From Methylobacter tundripaludum (GTDB lineage Bacteria > Pseudomonadota > Gammaproteobacteria > Methylococcales > Methylomonadaceae), in contig NZ_PTIY01000007.1 in the NCBI RefSeq assembly GCF_002934365.1, positions 62,001-126,000 on the forward strand: a stretch of DNA of 64,000 bases, in the 5' to 3' direction. The notes beneath the pieces were generated by a model. The model searched no databases. It had not been told where the DNA came from and was given only the letters and a program-made list of their open reading frames with translations. This document shows positions 43,604-53,154 of this stretch, in pieces; positions within the stretch are counted from its first letter, which is position 1, and every line of letters starts with the position of its first letter. The position numbers and the translations under genes are program-made.

Positions 43604-45195
43604 ACTCAGGCGCCGCACTTGTTGTCGGTTATCCACGTACCGGCTTCACCCTGCTGATCAGCGTAATTGCTGAGATTTCAAACTGCGCTAATATTGTACG
43701 GCCTAATCGCCATGCGCTGAAGGTATTCTGTGATACAGCAGGAATGCAGATATCGGAGCATATCGAGCAGGTGTTCCTGCGTCGAGGCATTTCAAATGAA
43801 CTCCTTTACAACTATAACTTCAGGCAAATGGTTGGAGGGCCGAAGTGGTTGAAAGAGGGCCGCAGTGATACCGCCTGTTTTCGTAAATACATTGGGGTCA
43901 AAGGAAAGGGGGACTTTACCCTGCTTACTTCGCACCCGCGACAGGTTCTGGATTATTACGAAATCACACATTCTCACGTTGCTCCAAGCCGGTGGGCGGC
44001 ACATCCTGGCTATGCGGAACATCAGCGATTTGCATCTATACGGCATCCTGCGGGTACGCTAGCTTCGGCCTGTTTTTCACTTAATGCGCTGGCGAGCGAA
44101 TATATACAAAAGTTTGTTCCGCCGGAACAAGATAACGATCTTCTTCGGCAGAAATTTGCGCTCTACAAGCTTTCCGACCTGAATTTTTTTGAAGCCTTGC
44201 TAAGTCCGTTTAAGGCCTATCTGGAAGAGTTTTCTCGTTGCTCGGATCAATATGTAACGATGCGCTGGGAGGATTTGATTCAAAATCCTGTAGACACGGT
44301 TCTCAAGGTTGCTGATGCAATGGGTGTCAGTATTGATCGGCAGCAGGCTGTTGAAATTTGGCACAAACTCGATCATGTCAACCTTACCGGTGCGCATAAG
44401 CATAATCTTCGTTATGGACATGGGGTTGTAAACGGGTGGAAGCTTTGGCTTACCAACACCCATCTCGATATGATGCGAGATTACGGGCTGGATGTTTTTT
44501 CGCAAGAATGGGGATATGGATCAATCGGCACCTTGGATGAAGCCGCCTACACGCCTTTCCAGAAGCAGCTTGCAAGCGCTATCAGTAATCACGAGATCAT
44601 TCGTGAATACGATGATGAAGATTTATTCGGGTTCGCGTTCAACAAATCAAATCTTGATTTGAGTCGGTTTGCATTCAAACGATACGATTGGCGAACCCAT
44701 ACTCAGATCGAACGCTCATCTTGTACAGAGGATGATCTGGTGATGGAGGTATGGGATGCCGCTGAATCTGCTTGCGATGCAATCAACCGGTCTTTGGGTC
44801 ACTGGTTCGACATTGCTGAAGCAACGAACATCCCGGACAACCCGCAGCGAATCGAGATGATGGCTATTGATCTTGCTCCGCTTTTTTGCGATTCTTCGGC
44901 GTTATCTGCATGGAAGAATACTATGTTTCAGGCGATCAGCTATGATGACATGGAGCAACGAGACGAGGGAGTATCTCCTGCCCCCGATTTGCTTTCGCAT
45001 AAGGCCATTGAGCCCGTGCTATTAGAGAGCATTGATGCTATGAACATCATCAATTACTCTGGCAAGTACTATGCCGTACCACAGTGTTTAGGGCCTATAG
45101 ACTTTCATAAACAGAATGTTGAAGCTATGTCGGGCGTGCTTGTGGCTAAAAATATGGAAGACATTTTATTCACTTTGAAAAAGAATTCGATTTGA
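43600..45195 (+). CDS. Sulfotransferase-like protein with C-terminal NII-Y module
   Basis: The 531-residue protein has a PAPS-type 5'-phosphosulfate loop VVGYPRTGFTLLISV (about residues 8-22) and a 3'-phosphate-binding motif FASIRHPAGTLASACF (about 147-162), so a sulfotransferase fold is likely. MRWEDLIQNPVDTVLKVADA fits the later sulfotransferase region. The last 50 residues are a separate module, AMNIINYSGKYYAVPQCLGP then IDF and GVLVAKNMEDIL, that also recurs in the next two genes. It would add sulfate, probably to a sugar, in the cytoplasm. The substrate is unknown. Confidence 0.75.
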   Translation: MNSGAALVVGYPRTGFTLLISVIAEISNCANIVRPNRHALKVFCDTAGMQISEHIEQVFLRRGISNELLYNYNFRQMVGGPKWLKEGRSDTACFRKYIGVKGKGDFTLLTSHPRQVLDYYEITHSHVAPSRWAAHPGYAEHQRFASIRHPAGTLASACFSLNALASEYIQKFVPPEQDNDLLRQKFALYKLSDLNFFEALLSPFKAYLEEFSRCSDQYVTMRWEDLIQNPVDTVLKVADAMGVSIDRQQAVEIWHKLDHVNLTGAHKHNLRYGHGVVNGWKLWLTNTHLDMMRDYGLDVFSQEWGYGSIGTLDEAAYTPFQKQLASAISNHEIIREYDDEDLFGFAFNKSNLDLSRFAFKRYDWRTHTQIERSSCTEDDLVMEVWDAAESACDAINRSLGHWFDIAEATNIPDNPQRIEMMAIDLAPLFCDSSALSAWKNTMFQAISYDDMEQRDEGVSPAPDLLSHKAIEPVLLESIDAMNIINYSGKYYAVPQCLGPIDFHKQNVEAMSGVLVAKNMEDILFTLKKNSI

Positions 45196-48100
45196 TGCAA
45201 AAACTTTATTTTGAGGCCCCAACCTCGGAAGCCTTCTTAAAAGTTCTCCAGCCTCTTTGGGGTGACGAAGCCTTTAGCGTCAGCCTAATCGGTGATAATG
45301 AGTTGGCAAATGAACTTGCTGCCGCTGCTTCCCAGCAAGGAATTACTATCCGGCGCAGCGACGTTATGCCTACAGTTAGTTCTAAAAAAACGCAACTGAA
45401 AAAGACGAGATTATTCATTATTACGGAACAAAAAGGCGAAGAACTCAGCAAGCAATTGTTGTCTTGTGTCGATCTGGATAATGTAATTGTCGTCGCTCCG
45501 ATAACTGATTGGCATTTCAGTCAAAAACCACTGTTCCTGGTATCAATCCCAAAAGCGGGGACACATCTGATTTACGAATTGGCCAAGGCGCTGGGCTATT
45601 ACGAAGGTATCGAGGTTCCTGAGTTTCCTGAGGGGCAGACTTGGTACTGTGTTGAATACACTAACTCGCATACAGTGGCCCGCGATTTTTTTGTCGACAC
45701 AGTAAGGCGATCACCTTTCGGAAACCGCCACCACAGTTTTATGTATTCGCCAGCCTTATTTATCTACCGGCATCCTCTTGATATTCTTGTGTCCGAAGCG
45801 CATTACTATCATAAAGATGGCAAAACAGCATTTGCAGGCTGGCTTGATGGGATTGGTTTTGATGAGCGTATTGCCCGACTGCTCGATGATAACTGGCTTG
45901 TCGGTTCGCTACGTGAACGGATTGGTGGCTTCCTACCGTGGCTGGATTTCCCTAACGTTATTTCACTTTCATTTGAAGAATTGATCGGCGCTGCAGGCGG
46001 CGGCAATGATATAGATCAATTGCGGCTTATTTGGTCCATTCAGCTAAAATTGCAGGCGCCCGGCGATTCGAGTAACATTGCTTCTCACTTATTTAACCCT
46101 GATTCTGCTACGTTCAGGTCGGGCCAACTTGGGGGCTATAAAAAGCATCTTCCAGATCATATTGTTAGTGACTTTCTCAATAAGAATGAGGATATACTGA
46201 CAAAGTTGGGTTATCCATCGGATGGATCTGTCGGTTTGCCCATGGACAGGATGGCTCGCCGAAAACGGAATATTCGGTTTTCTAAAGCTGATTATGAAAA
46301 TATGCCCATCACCATTGAAAGCGATTTTCTAGGGTGTAATTTAGTTCGCTATTTAAAACGCTTCTTTGCTATTCCCATTTCTGCCGGCCATGTTGCGCTT
46401 GAAGCATTACCTGCTGATGTGTTGGCAATAATTCCATCAGCTCCCTCTTTGAGTGAAATCAAAGCCACCCTTCTGATAGGCAACATTGATCTTTCTGTTC
46501 GTCGACACGCACTCGACAAACTGGCTCAGAGCATAAAAGGATTGGTGCCAATCCAAGCTGTTGATCAATATTGGATAGGCGTTAACACTCCTCACTTACT
46601 GCAGGAGGGTTATTTTGGCTACAATCTGATCGCTTACGCCGGCCGGGTATGGGCAATAGAAGTGACCGCAGGACCACTCGACTTCGCCAACGCTGACGTT
46701 GTGCAAGACTGGCTGGCAAACGGAAGTTTGCTGCGAGCGGCTACCGTTGATGGCGCATGCGCAGCGGTGGATAGACTGCTGGATCGTCGAGCTTTTGAAG
46801 CTGGCCTATCTAAATTGGGAACAACGTTTGATGAAAGATTGATCTCTTTGACTTCTCGTCTTGAGAACGGCTTGGAAGAAGCGGCGTACCGCAATGACGA
46901 GCGCTTGAACACAATGGAAGCCCGCCTGGAACAAAGACAAGAGTCTATAGCGCAGCGGCTATCCTTGATCGCACCTGAATCTGACGGCGGGACTCGGCTA
47001 CTACAGGAAGACTATCATGGCTACAATCTGATCGCCTACGCCGGTCGGGTATGGGCAGTAGAAATGACTGCCGGGTCGCTTGACTTCGCCAACGCTGACG
47101 TTGTGGAAGACTGGCTGGCAAACGGAAGCCTGCTGCAAGCCGTCACCGTTGATGGCGCATGCGCAGCGGTGGATAGACTGCTGGATCGTCGAGCTTTTGA
47201 AGCTGGCCTATCTAAATTGGGAACAACGTTTGATGGAAGATTGATCTCTTTGACTTCTCGTCTTGAGAACGGCTTGGAAGAAGCGGCGTATCGCAATGAC
47301 GAGCGCTTGAACACAATGGAAACCCGCCTGGAACAAAGACAAGAGTCTATAGCGCAGCGGCTATCCTTGATCGCACCTGAATCTGACGGCGGGACTCGGC
47401 TATTACAGGAAGACTATTATGGCTACAATCTGATCGCCTACGCCGGTCGGGTATGGGCAGTAGAAATGACTGCCGGATCGCTTGACTTCGCCAACGCTGA
47501 AGACTGGCTGACAAACGGAAGTCTGCTGCAAGCGGCCACCGTTGATGGCGCATGCGCAGCGGTGGATAGACTGCTGGATCGTCGAGCTTTTGAAGCTGGC
47601 TTGTCAACAATGGAAACCCGTCTGGAGCAAAGACAAGAGTCTATAGCGCAGCGGCTATCCTTGATCGCACCTGAATCCGACGGCGGGACTCGGCTACTAC
47701 AGGAAGACTATCATGGCTACAATCTGATCGCCTACGCCGGTCGGGTATGGGCAGTAGAAATGACTGCCGGGTCGCTTGACTTCGCCAACGCTGACGTTGT
47801 GGAAGACTGGCTGGCAAACGGAAATCTGCTGCAAGCGGCCACCGTTGATGGCGCATGCGCAGCGGTGGATAGACAGCTGGATCGTCGAGCTTTTGAAGCT
47901 GGCTTGTCAACAATAGCGCAGCGGCTATCCTTGATCGCACCTGAATCTGACGGCGGGACTCGGCTACTACAGGAAGACTATCATGGCTACAATCTGATCG
48001 CCTACGCCGGTCGGGTATGGGCAGTAGAAATGACTGCCGGGTCGCTTGACTTCGCCAACGCTGACGTTGTGGAAGACTGGCTGGCAAACGGAAGTCTGCT

Positions 48101-48914
48101 ACAAGCAGCCACCGTTGATGGCGCATGCGTAGCGGTGGATAGACTGCTGGATCGTCGAGCTTTTGAAGCTGGCTTGTCAACAATGGAAACCCGTCTGGAA
48201 CAAAGACAAGAGTCTATAGCGCAGCGGCTATCCTTGATCGCACCTGAATTTGACGGCGGGACTCGGCTACTACAGGAAGACTATCATGGCTACAATCTGA
48301 TCGCCTACGCCGGTCGGGTATGGGCAGTAGAAATGACTGCCGGGTCGCTTGACTTCGCCAACGCTGATGTTGTGGAAGACTGGCTGGCAAACGGAAGTCT
48401 GCTGCAAGCAGCCACCGTTGATGGCGCATGCGCAGCGGTGGATAGACTGCTGGATCGTCGAGCTTTTGAAGCTGGCTTGTCAACAATAGCGCAGCGGCTA
48501 TCCTTGATCGCACCTGAATCCGACGGCGGGACTCGGCTACTACAGGAAGACTATCATGGCTACAATCTGATCGCCTACGCCGGTCGGGTATGGGCAGTAG
48601 AAATGACTGTCGGATCGCTTGACTTCGCCAACGCTGACGTTGTGGAAGACTGGCTGGCAAACGGAAGTCTGCTGCAAGCAGCCACCGTTGATGGCGCATG
48701 CGTAGCGGTGGATAGACTGCTGGGTCGTCGAGCTTTTGAAGCTGGCTTGTCGAAACTGGGAACAGCGATTGATGAGAAACTGACATCGTTGGCGTCTCGT
48801 CTTGAGAGTAGCTTGGAAGAAGCCGCGCGTCGCAGTGACGAGCGTTTTGTTGTATTGGAGCGCCCCAGATGGCGGCAGTGGTTAGGACGCAAGAAAAATA
48901 ACGGGAAAGTTTAA
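45195..48914 (+). CDS. Large sulfotransferase-like protein with seven tandem repeats
   Basis: ATG 45195 overlaps the preceding stop (TGATG), giving 1239 residues. Residues about 1-110 are an unrecognised alpha/beta domain. A sulfotransferase domain (about 112-355) has PLFLVSIPKAGTHLIYELA (5'-phosphosulfate loop) and FIYRHPLDILVSEAHYYHK (3'-phosphate motif). A diverged single module (NLVRYLKRFFAIPISAGH, about 376-430) precedes seven near-identical repeats (from residue about 467) built on GYNLIAYAGRVWAVEM and LDFANADVVEDWLANGSLLQ, each followed by charged helical linker. The protein ends in a basic tail (RWRQWLGRKKNNGKV). Sulfate transfer is inferred; the repeats may bind glycan or organise the enzyme. 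Confidence 0.75.
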   Translation: MQKLYFEAPTSEAFLKVLQPLWGDEAFSVSLIGDNELANELAAAASQQGITIRRSDVMPTVSSKKTQLKKTRLFIITEQKGEELSKQLLSCVDLDNVIVVAPITDWHFSQKPLFLVSIPKAGTHLIYELAKALGYYEGIEVPEFPEGQTWYCVEYTNSHTVARDFFVDTVRRSPFGNRHHSFMYSPALFIYRHPLDILVSEAHYYHKDGKTAFAGWLDGIGFDERIARLLDDNWLVGSLRERIGGFLPWLDFPNVISLSFEELIGAAGGGNDIDQLRLIWSIQLKLQAPGDSSNIASHLFNPDSATFRSGQLGGYKKHLPDHIVSDFLNKNEDILTKLGYPSDGSVGLPMDRMARRKRNIRFSKADYENMPITIESDFLGCNLVRYLKRFFAIPISAGHVALEALPADVLAIIPSAPSLSEIKATLLIGNIDLSVRRHALDKLAQSIKGLVPIQAVDQYWIGVNTPHLLQEGYFGYNLIAYAGRVWAIEVTAGPLDFANADVVQDWLANGSLLRAATVDGACAAVDRLLDRRAFEAGLSKLGTTFDERLISLTSRLENGLEEAAYRNDERLNTMEARLEQRQESIAQRLSLIAPESDGGTRLLQEDYHGYNLIAYAGRVWAVEMTAGSLDFANADVVEDWLANGSLLQAVTVDGACAAVDRLLDRRAFEAGLSKLGTTFDGRLISLTSRLENGLEEAAYRNDERLNTMETRLEQRQESIAQRLSLIAPESDGGTRLLQEDYYGYNLIAYAGRVWAVEMTAGSLDFANAEDWLTNGSLLQAATVDGACAAVDRLLDRRAFEAGLSTMETRLEQRQESIAQRLSLIAPESDGGTRLLQEDYHGYNLIAYAGRVWAVEMTAGSLDFANADVVEDWLANGNLLQAATVDGACAAVDRQLDRRAFEAGLSTIAQRLSLIAPESDGGTRLLQEDYHGYNLIAYAGRVWAVEMTAGSLDFANADVVEDWLANGSLLQAATVDGACVAVDRLLDRRAFEAGLSTMETRLEQRQESIAQRLSLIAPEFDGGTRLLQEDYHGYNLIAYAGRVWAVEMTAGSLDFANADVVEDWLANGSLLQAATVDGACAAVDRLLDRRAFEAGLSTIAQRLSLIAPESDGGTRLLQEDYHGYNLIAYAGRVWAVEMTVGSLDFANADVVEDWLANGSLLQAATVDGACVAVDRLLGRRAFEAGLSKLGTAIDEKLTSLASRLESSLEEAARRSDERFVVLERPRWRQWLGRKKNNGKV
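46593..48750 (+). repeat. Seven near-identical 270-402 base in-frame repeats
   Basis: Units begin at 46593, 46995, 47397, 47691, 47961, 48264 and 48534. Their lengths are 402, 402, 294, 270, 303, 270 and a final copy leading into a 3' section like the long linker of the first two. The core of about 270 bases is almost unchanged. Length differences come from an optional 33-base block (METRLEQRQES), a longer linker (KLGTTFDERLISL ... NDERLN) in units 1 and 2, and a 9-base loss in unit 3. All changes keep frame. Open antisense frames across the region are artefacts of the repeat. Confidence 0.95.
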
Positions 48915-48915
48915 A

Positions 48916-51090
48916 ATGACTAAATACAAAAATTTATCTGTTGCAGTTCCATGGAGTTTGAGCCACTACATTCCCCTAAATGGTTTTCATCCGTTATATC
49001 GGGCTCTATTTGATCACCGCCCGGAAAATATAACAATTAATGCCTGGGATAATATCGAGTTGTCGCAGGTACTGCATGGCGACAATGAGCTAAGAGTAAA
49101 ATTGCTCAAGGCCGTTTCAGTGCAACATAAAATGCTCAGAAGTAAGATCAGCTCTAGTCTTGCTGCGAAATACATAGAAGGATATTTCCCTCCCAATATA
49201 GCGCTAACTAGCTTGTTGCCGGGAGATATCGAATTCCATCATACTGCCCCCTTCCCGAGCCTGACACGGCCATTTGTGTTTCATTGTGAGTCCTTTGCCC
49301 CCATTTTTTTTCCTTTTTCCCACCAAGGTAAAGGGAAGATGCTGTCGCATGAAAAGCTTCGCAGCCATTACCGACGCATCTTGGGTGATCCACTTTGCCT
49401 GGGAATATTTTCGCACGTTCCAGAAACGCTTCAGGATATAAGTCATTTTTTTAATTCCCCCGCCATCGATGCAAAACTACACCCATCAAGAATCGGGCTG
49501 GGCGGTCAATCGCTACCAAAAGAGATACCAGAAAAAAGAGGGCTGGTATCTACCCCCCGCTTTTTGTTTGTAAATTCGGCCAACCAGAATCCTGTGAACT
49601 TTTTTCATTGCGGCGGACATGTAGTGTTGCGATTCTGGCAGAAATTGATGGCATCAGGTCGCCAGGGTAAACTTTATTTGCGTTGCGCCCGCCCCAGCGA
49701 TGAATTGCTAAGTAAGCACGGAGTGGATGTTGCTTTTCTTCATAGGGAAGAATGTAATAGTGTTATCTGGATTCAAGATTATCTGACCAATCAGGAATTG
49801 AATGCTTTGATGACGGATGCGCATTTTTTCCTTCTTCCAAGCGCTTCATTACATTCAGTATCGACCATGCAAGCAATGGCTTTAGGGACGGTGCCGGTTA
49901 TTTTCGACACGGTCGGAACATCGCTTTATGTGAAGAACGATCATAACGGTATTGTTCTTGAAGGCGTGTTTTCAACAAATTGTATGAAAAATCCGGCAAC
50001 AGGTGTCTTGATTGACAATTATCATCGTAATCGGGCGCTTGATGACTCTCTGGTGCGTCAGCTTACACAACGTATCACTGAGCTATTAGTAGAGCCAGAT
50101 GTTTTTGATGAGTTGCGGCAAAATGCTTTGGCTGATGCGCGCAGCCAATTTTCCGGCAGTTCTTTCAGCAATGAATTCTGGGCGACAGTCCAGACACTGT
50201 TTACGGAACATGCCGGCAGAGAGTCACGCTCAAAGCCGAAGTCATCCGCAGCAATCGCGGGGCTTGAGCACTGCACTGTCGATCAGAATGATTGGGCAAG
50301 AATCTTTGAAAGTGTTCAGCAGCCTGTCACAAGGATTTTTTCTGGCAATGGCCGGGTTACAGAGTTAGGAGGCGCTTTCATACACACCATCGGCAGTTCT
50401 GTGGTGAGACGTCATAATTGGTCGGCTTTGGCGGAATACTATAAGAATGGTCCGAGACTTACCTATGCAAAAAGTATCAAGGAGTTGGAGGGGCGCTATA
50501 TGTCCCGCTCAGGAGACGCATGTATTGAAAGTCGGTTTCGCATGGTCATAGATTGGACTTCAAGGTTATTAAGTCCATTCCCCAGGCTTCATCGGGTTGC
50601 GGCCAGAATTTTAAAAGTGACTAGAAAGCGAGGCAAGCCATTAGACAAATGGGTTAGATCAGAACTACAGCTTGATGTCCAGCTGGTCAAACAGGATGCC
50701 TCCGGGTTTAACGTGATTCGTTATTTTGACAAGTACTACGCAATTCCGCAGCACCAAGGTGAATTTTTGAAAGAAAAGGCTGATAACGGTGACTACAGTA
50801 TCTGTTTTGTTGGAAACTCGGTTAAAGAGGTGCTGCGCCAAATTGCCGAGCATGATGTTCAGACTCAAGAGGAAGGCAGAAAACAAAATCAAAATAACGC
50901 ATCTGCCGAACTAATAGAGGAAGGGATTCACGGATTCAATATTATCCGTTTCTTAGATTGCTTTTATGCGATACCACAAAGCGAAGGAGCCTTTGAATAT
51001 GACCGATTTCTCGCCGGAGGGTATAGTCGAATTTATACTCAGCAATCCGTTGCGGATATTAAAGCTGCAATTACGAGACACAACGCATGA
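48916..51090 (+). CDS. Glycosyltransferase-like protein (GT-B) with two C-terminal NII-Y modules
   Basis: The 724-residue protein starts one base after the repeat protein stop. Residues about 200-420 look like a GT-B donor-binding domain (RFLFVNSANQNPVNFFHCGG, FLLPSASLHSVSTMQAMALG, TVPVIFDTVGTSLYVKND). The serine-rich loop stands where GT4 enzymes have EGFG, so the assignment is tentative. Two C-terminal copies of the shared module follow: ASGFNVIRYFDKYYAIPQHQ and HGFNIIRFLDCFYAIPQSEG, each ending in a short helix after a valine-rich stretch. It overlaps the next gene by 4 bases. Donor and acceptor are unknown. Confidence 0.65.
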   Translation: MTKYKNLSVAVPWSLSHYIPLNGFHPLYRALFDHRPENITINAWDNIELSQVLHGDNELRVKLLKAVSVQHKMLRSKISSSLAAKYIEGYFPPNIALTSLLPGDIEFHHTAPFPSLTRPFVFHCESFAPIFFPFSHQGKGKMLSHEKLRSHYRRILGDPLCLGIFSHVPETLQDISHFFNSPAIDAKLHPSRIGLGGQSLPKEIPEKRGLVSTPRFLFVNSANQNPVNFFHCGGHVVLRFWQKLMASGRQGKLYLRCARPSDELLSKHGVDVAFLHREECNSVIWIQDYLTNQELNALMTDAHFFLLPSASLHSVSTMQAMALGTVPVIFDTVGTSLYVKNDHNGIVLEGVFSTNCMKNPATGVLIDNYHRNRALDDSLVRQLTQRITELLVEPDVFDELRQNALADARSQFSGSSFSNEFWATVQTLFTEHAGRESRSKPKSSAAIAGLEHCTVDQNDWARIFESVQQPVTRIFSGNGRVTELGGAFIHTIGSSVVRRHNWSALAEYYKNGPRLTYAKSIKELEGRYMSRSGDACIESRFRMVIDWTSRLLSPFPRLHRVAARILKVTRKRGKPLDKWVRSELQLDVQLVKQDASGFNVIRYFDKYYAIPQHQGEFLKEKADNGDYSICFVGNSVKEVLRQIAEHDVQTQEEGRKQNQNNASAELIEEGIHGFNIIRFLDCFYAIPQSEGAFEYDRFLAGGYSRIYTQQSVADIKAAITRHNA

Positions 51091-52064
51091 CCTCCAACTT
51101 ACAGGCAAATTCTACTGTTCACCTCTGGATTTACAATCATCCTTTTCATGGCGTTACCGATCAGATTGAATATTTTCTAATGATTATGCGGCAAAACGGC
51201 TATCAGGTTTCAGTGGGTAATCAACCACGCATTGATGCATTAAATGTCGTCATCGAGAATTTTTCGGAGTCCACGAGCGAAATACTCATAAATTTTTGCC
51301 GCACTTCGGGAAAACGAGTGGGAGTCATCATGACAGAACACCTTGACTTCATAGGGGAACAGATTTATATTCATGGCGACCCTTTATGGAACGACAATGA
51401 TTACATGCACCCAGCTACTCAAGTGGCTCGAATAAAGAACCTCATGGATTGCGTACAGTTCATTCAATGTTTTTTTGTCCTTGGTGATCTGCCTGAACTC
51501 CTGAATATCAATGAGATGCTCCCAGGAGTAGCTGTGCGGACGTTACCGTTTCCAAAATTTCAGCCATTGTCCACAAATGCTCTTATTCAAGACAATAATT
51601 TAACTGCAGATATGGTTTTTGCTGGTGTTGTTACCAGCTATCGGGCCGATTTGCTGGGACAACTGGAGGGGCAAATGTCGGTAACTTGCCCTGGAACCTT
51701 CGTGTCTCGACGAGTAAGAGATAATCTTAGTCGGTCAGCGAAGATTGTCCTCAACATCCCTCAACGTAAAGATTGGAAATGGCTATCCTTGATGCGAGTT
51801 ATGGCCGCGCTTCGCTGCGGCAGAGCAACAGTTTCTCTTGGCACCTCGGATAATTCAAAAATATCAGCCTGCTGCACACAGCTTGATATAACGCAGGCTG
51901 ATTGGCTAGATAGCTTAAGAGAATACGTTAGTCACTGGGATACAACTTATCAGCATGCGTTTGAAAATTATGAGGCGATGGCGATAGCTTTCGAGCAAGA
52001 AAAACCCTTCCCAAGTGATATTTTTGAATATTGGGCTGTGATTGAGCAATTTCACTTTAAATAA
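51087..52064 (+). CDS. Unrecognised protein, possibly GT-B-like
   Basis: The 325-residue protein, with no signal peptide or clear TM helix, begins in the stop of the upstream gene. Alternating hydrophobic strands and helices (VGVIMTEHLDFIGEQIYIHG, MVFAGVVTSYRADLLGQLEG, WLSLMRVMAALRCGRATVSL) suggest two Rossmann-like halves, as in GT-B glycosyltransferases or CgeB-like proteins. No decisive motif was found. Its tight coupling to the preceding glycosyltransferase-like gene suggests a role in the same glycan step. Confidence 0.55.
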   Translation: MTSNLQANSTVHLWIYNHPFHGVTDQIEYFLMIMRQNGYQVSVGNQPRIDALNVVIENFSESTSEILINFCRTSGKRVGVIMTEHLDFIGEQIYIHGDPLWNDNDYMHPATQVARIKNLMDCVQFIQCFFVLGDLPELLNINEMLPGVAVRTLPFPKFQPLSTNALIQDNNLTADMVFAGVVTSYRADLLGQLEGQMSVTCPGTFVSRRVRDNLSRSAKIVLNIPQRKDWKWLSLMRVMAALRCGRATVSLGTSDNSKISACCTQLDITQADWLDSLREYVSHWDTTYQHAFENYEAMAIAFEQEKPFPSDIFEYWAVIEQFHFK

Positions 52065-52088
52065 ATCAACTAAGAAAAGGACAGTTTT

Positions 52089-52595
52089 ATGCAAACAACT
52101 AAATTTTGTACTATTGCCTTGATTTCTACGGCTGCAGCGATTTTTGCAGGTTGTGACAGTTCAGAACAATCTGTTAATAACATAGAAGCAACCAAAGCTT
52201 TTATAGTCACTGCCAGCTCCCAATTACAAGATTATGGTCCACAAGGACTCTTTGAAGCGGTGCAACCTGGATGGCATTCGGCTACGCCTCCAACATATCC
52301 TGAGTCCCTGATGGTCGATTTTATGACGCCACAAAAAGTCAAATTTATAGGCTTGCTGCAACAGGATGGCCTCCCTGCCCGTGCTCCGAAGTCGTTGCGG
52401 ATCGAAGCCAGCAGTGATGGGAAAACATGGACAGAGGTCGGAGGCTCCGATGATGCGTGTGTGCCTAATAAACCTGACGGATGGGTCAAGATTGATCTTG
52501 CAAAACCGATTACAACTCAATACATGAAAATCGTGATTTTTTCGAGCTGTGGCGATACGCCGCTTTTGACCTTGAGAGGGCTACGCGTTGGCTAA
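52089..52595 (+). CDS. Lipoprotein with discoidin (F5/8 type C)-like domain
   Basis: The 168-residue protein has a lipoprotein signal (TIALISTAAAIFAGC, lipobox cysteine at about residue 21). The mature part is one beta-sandwich-like domain of about 130 residues: ASSQLQDYGPQGLFEAVQPG, SLMVDFMTPQKVKFIGLL, SLRIEASSDGKTWTEVGG, MKIVIFSSCGDTPLLTLRGL. This pattern fits F5/8 type C carbohydrate-binding domains. The same domain forms the C-terminus of the GtrII-like protein at 55392. It is probably membrane-anchored facing the periplasm and glycan-binding, which is inference. Confidence 0.75.
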   Translation: MQTTKFCTIALISTAAAIFAGCDSSEQSVNNIEATKAFIVTASSQLQDYGPQGLFEAVQPGWHSATPPTYPESLMVDFMTPQKVKFIGLLQQDGLPARAPKSLRIEASSDGKTWTEVGGSDDACVPNKPDGWVKIDLAKPITTQYMKIVIFSSCGDTPLLTLRGLRVG

Positions 52596-53154
52596 AAATA
52601 GAACGGTGTTGGTGAAGATCGAGCGTATGAAAGACCATGAATCACTTTTTACCTCTAATTCGGAACCGACACGTTACAGTAGATCATACGGTACAGGGCA
52701 ATCAAGCTGAAGTTTTAACTATTTAAAACCAATACGATACAAATGGGCTTTTGTGGGGCTATGATTACCCTGAGATGATAATGTTTGTAAGCAATTGGTT
52801 TTTAATGCTATTGTAAAAACTGAGTTCATTTAAGCGTTTGCCCTGACATGCTAAGCCTGATAAGACAGCGGGATGCTCCCGTGATAAAATGCACTTGTAT
52901 TTTTGGGGCTTGTGCGGCTAAGGTGTCTGGGAGGCGTGAGATTTATACCTTTTAGCACTTCGGTGATCTCTTCTTTATTGGTCGTTAGCCGGTCACCTGA
53001 CTCGAGGACCGAGGACCGAGGACCGAGGATCGCAGGAACATATTTTTAATGAGATTATTTCACTGATGTTAATCAAGCTGGATTTTAGCGGCGACCGAAT
53101 ATTGCATATCTATTGCCGAACTTTTTCGGCATTCAATGAATTAGGCTTGATTGC
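52596..53154. other. Intergenic region, no gene seen
   Basis: This 559-base stretch separates the discoidin lipoprotein from the VTT gene. The only structure seen is a short tandem repeat, four 7-base units (GAGGACC three times, then GAGGATC) at 53004-53031. No frame gives a plausible protein. The last 100 bases are AT-rich and may carry the promoter of the following group. Confidence 0.6.
53004..53031. repeat. Four 7-base tandem units (GAGGACC)
   Basis: Perfect copies lie at 53004-53010, 53011-53017 and 53018-53024, with one changed copy (GAGGATC) at 53025-53031. This is a short intergenic tandem repeat that could vary by slippage. Confidence 0.9.

Noticed and set aside
46593-48750. Long direct repeats as a possible CRISPR or phage repeat region
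   Set aside because: The units are 270-402 bases, in frame and encode a folded-looking module within one gene.
46634-48892. Several antisense open frames across the repeat protein (up to 190 codons)
   Set aside because: They recur with the repeat period, have Arg/Ser/Gln-rich composition and no family resemblance; they are shadows of the plus-strand gene.
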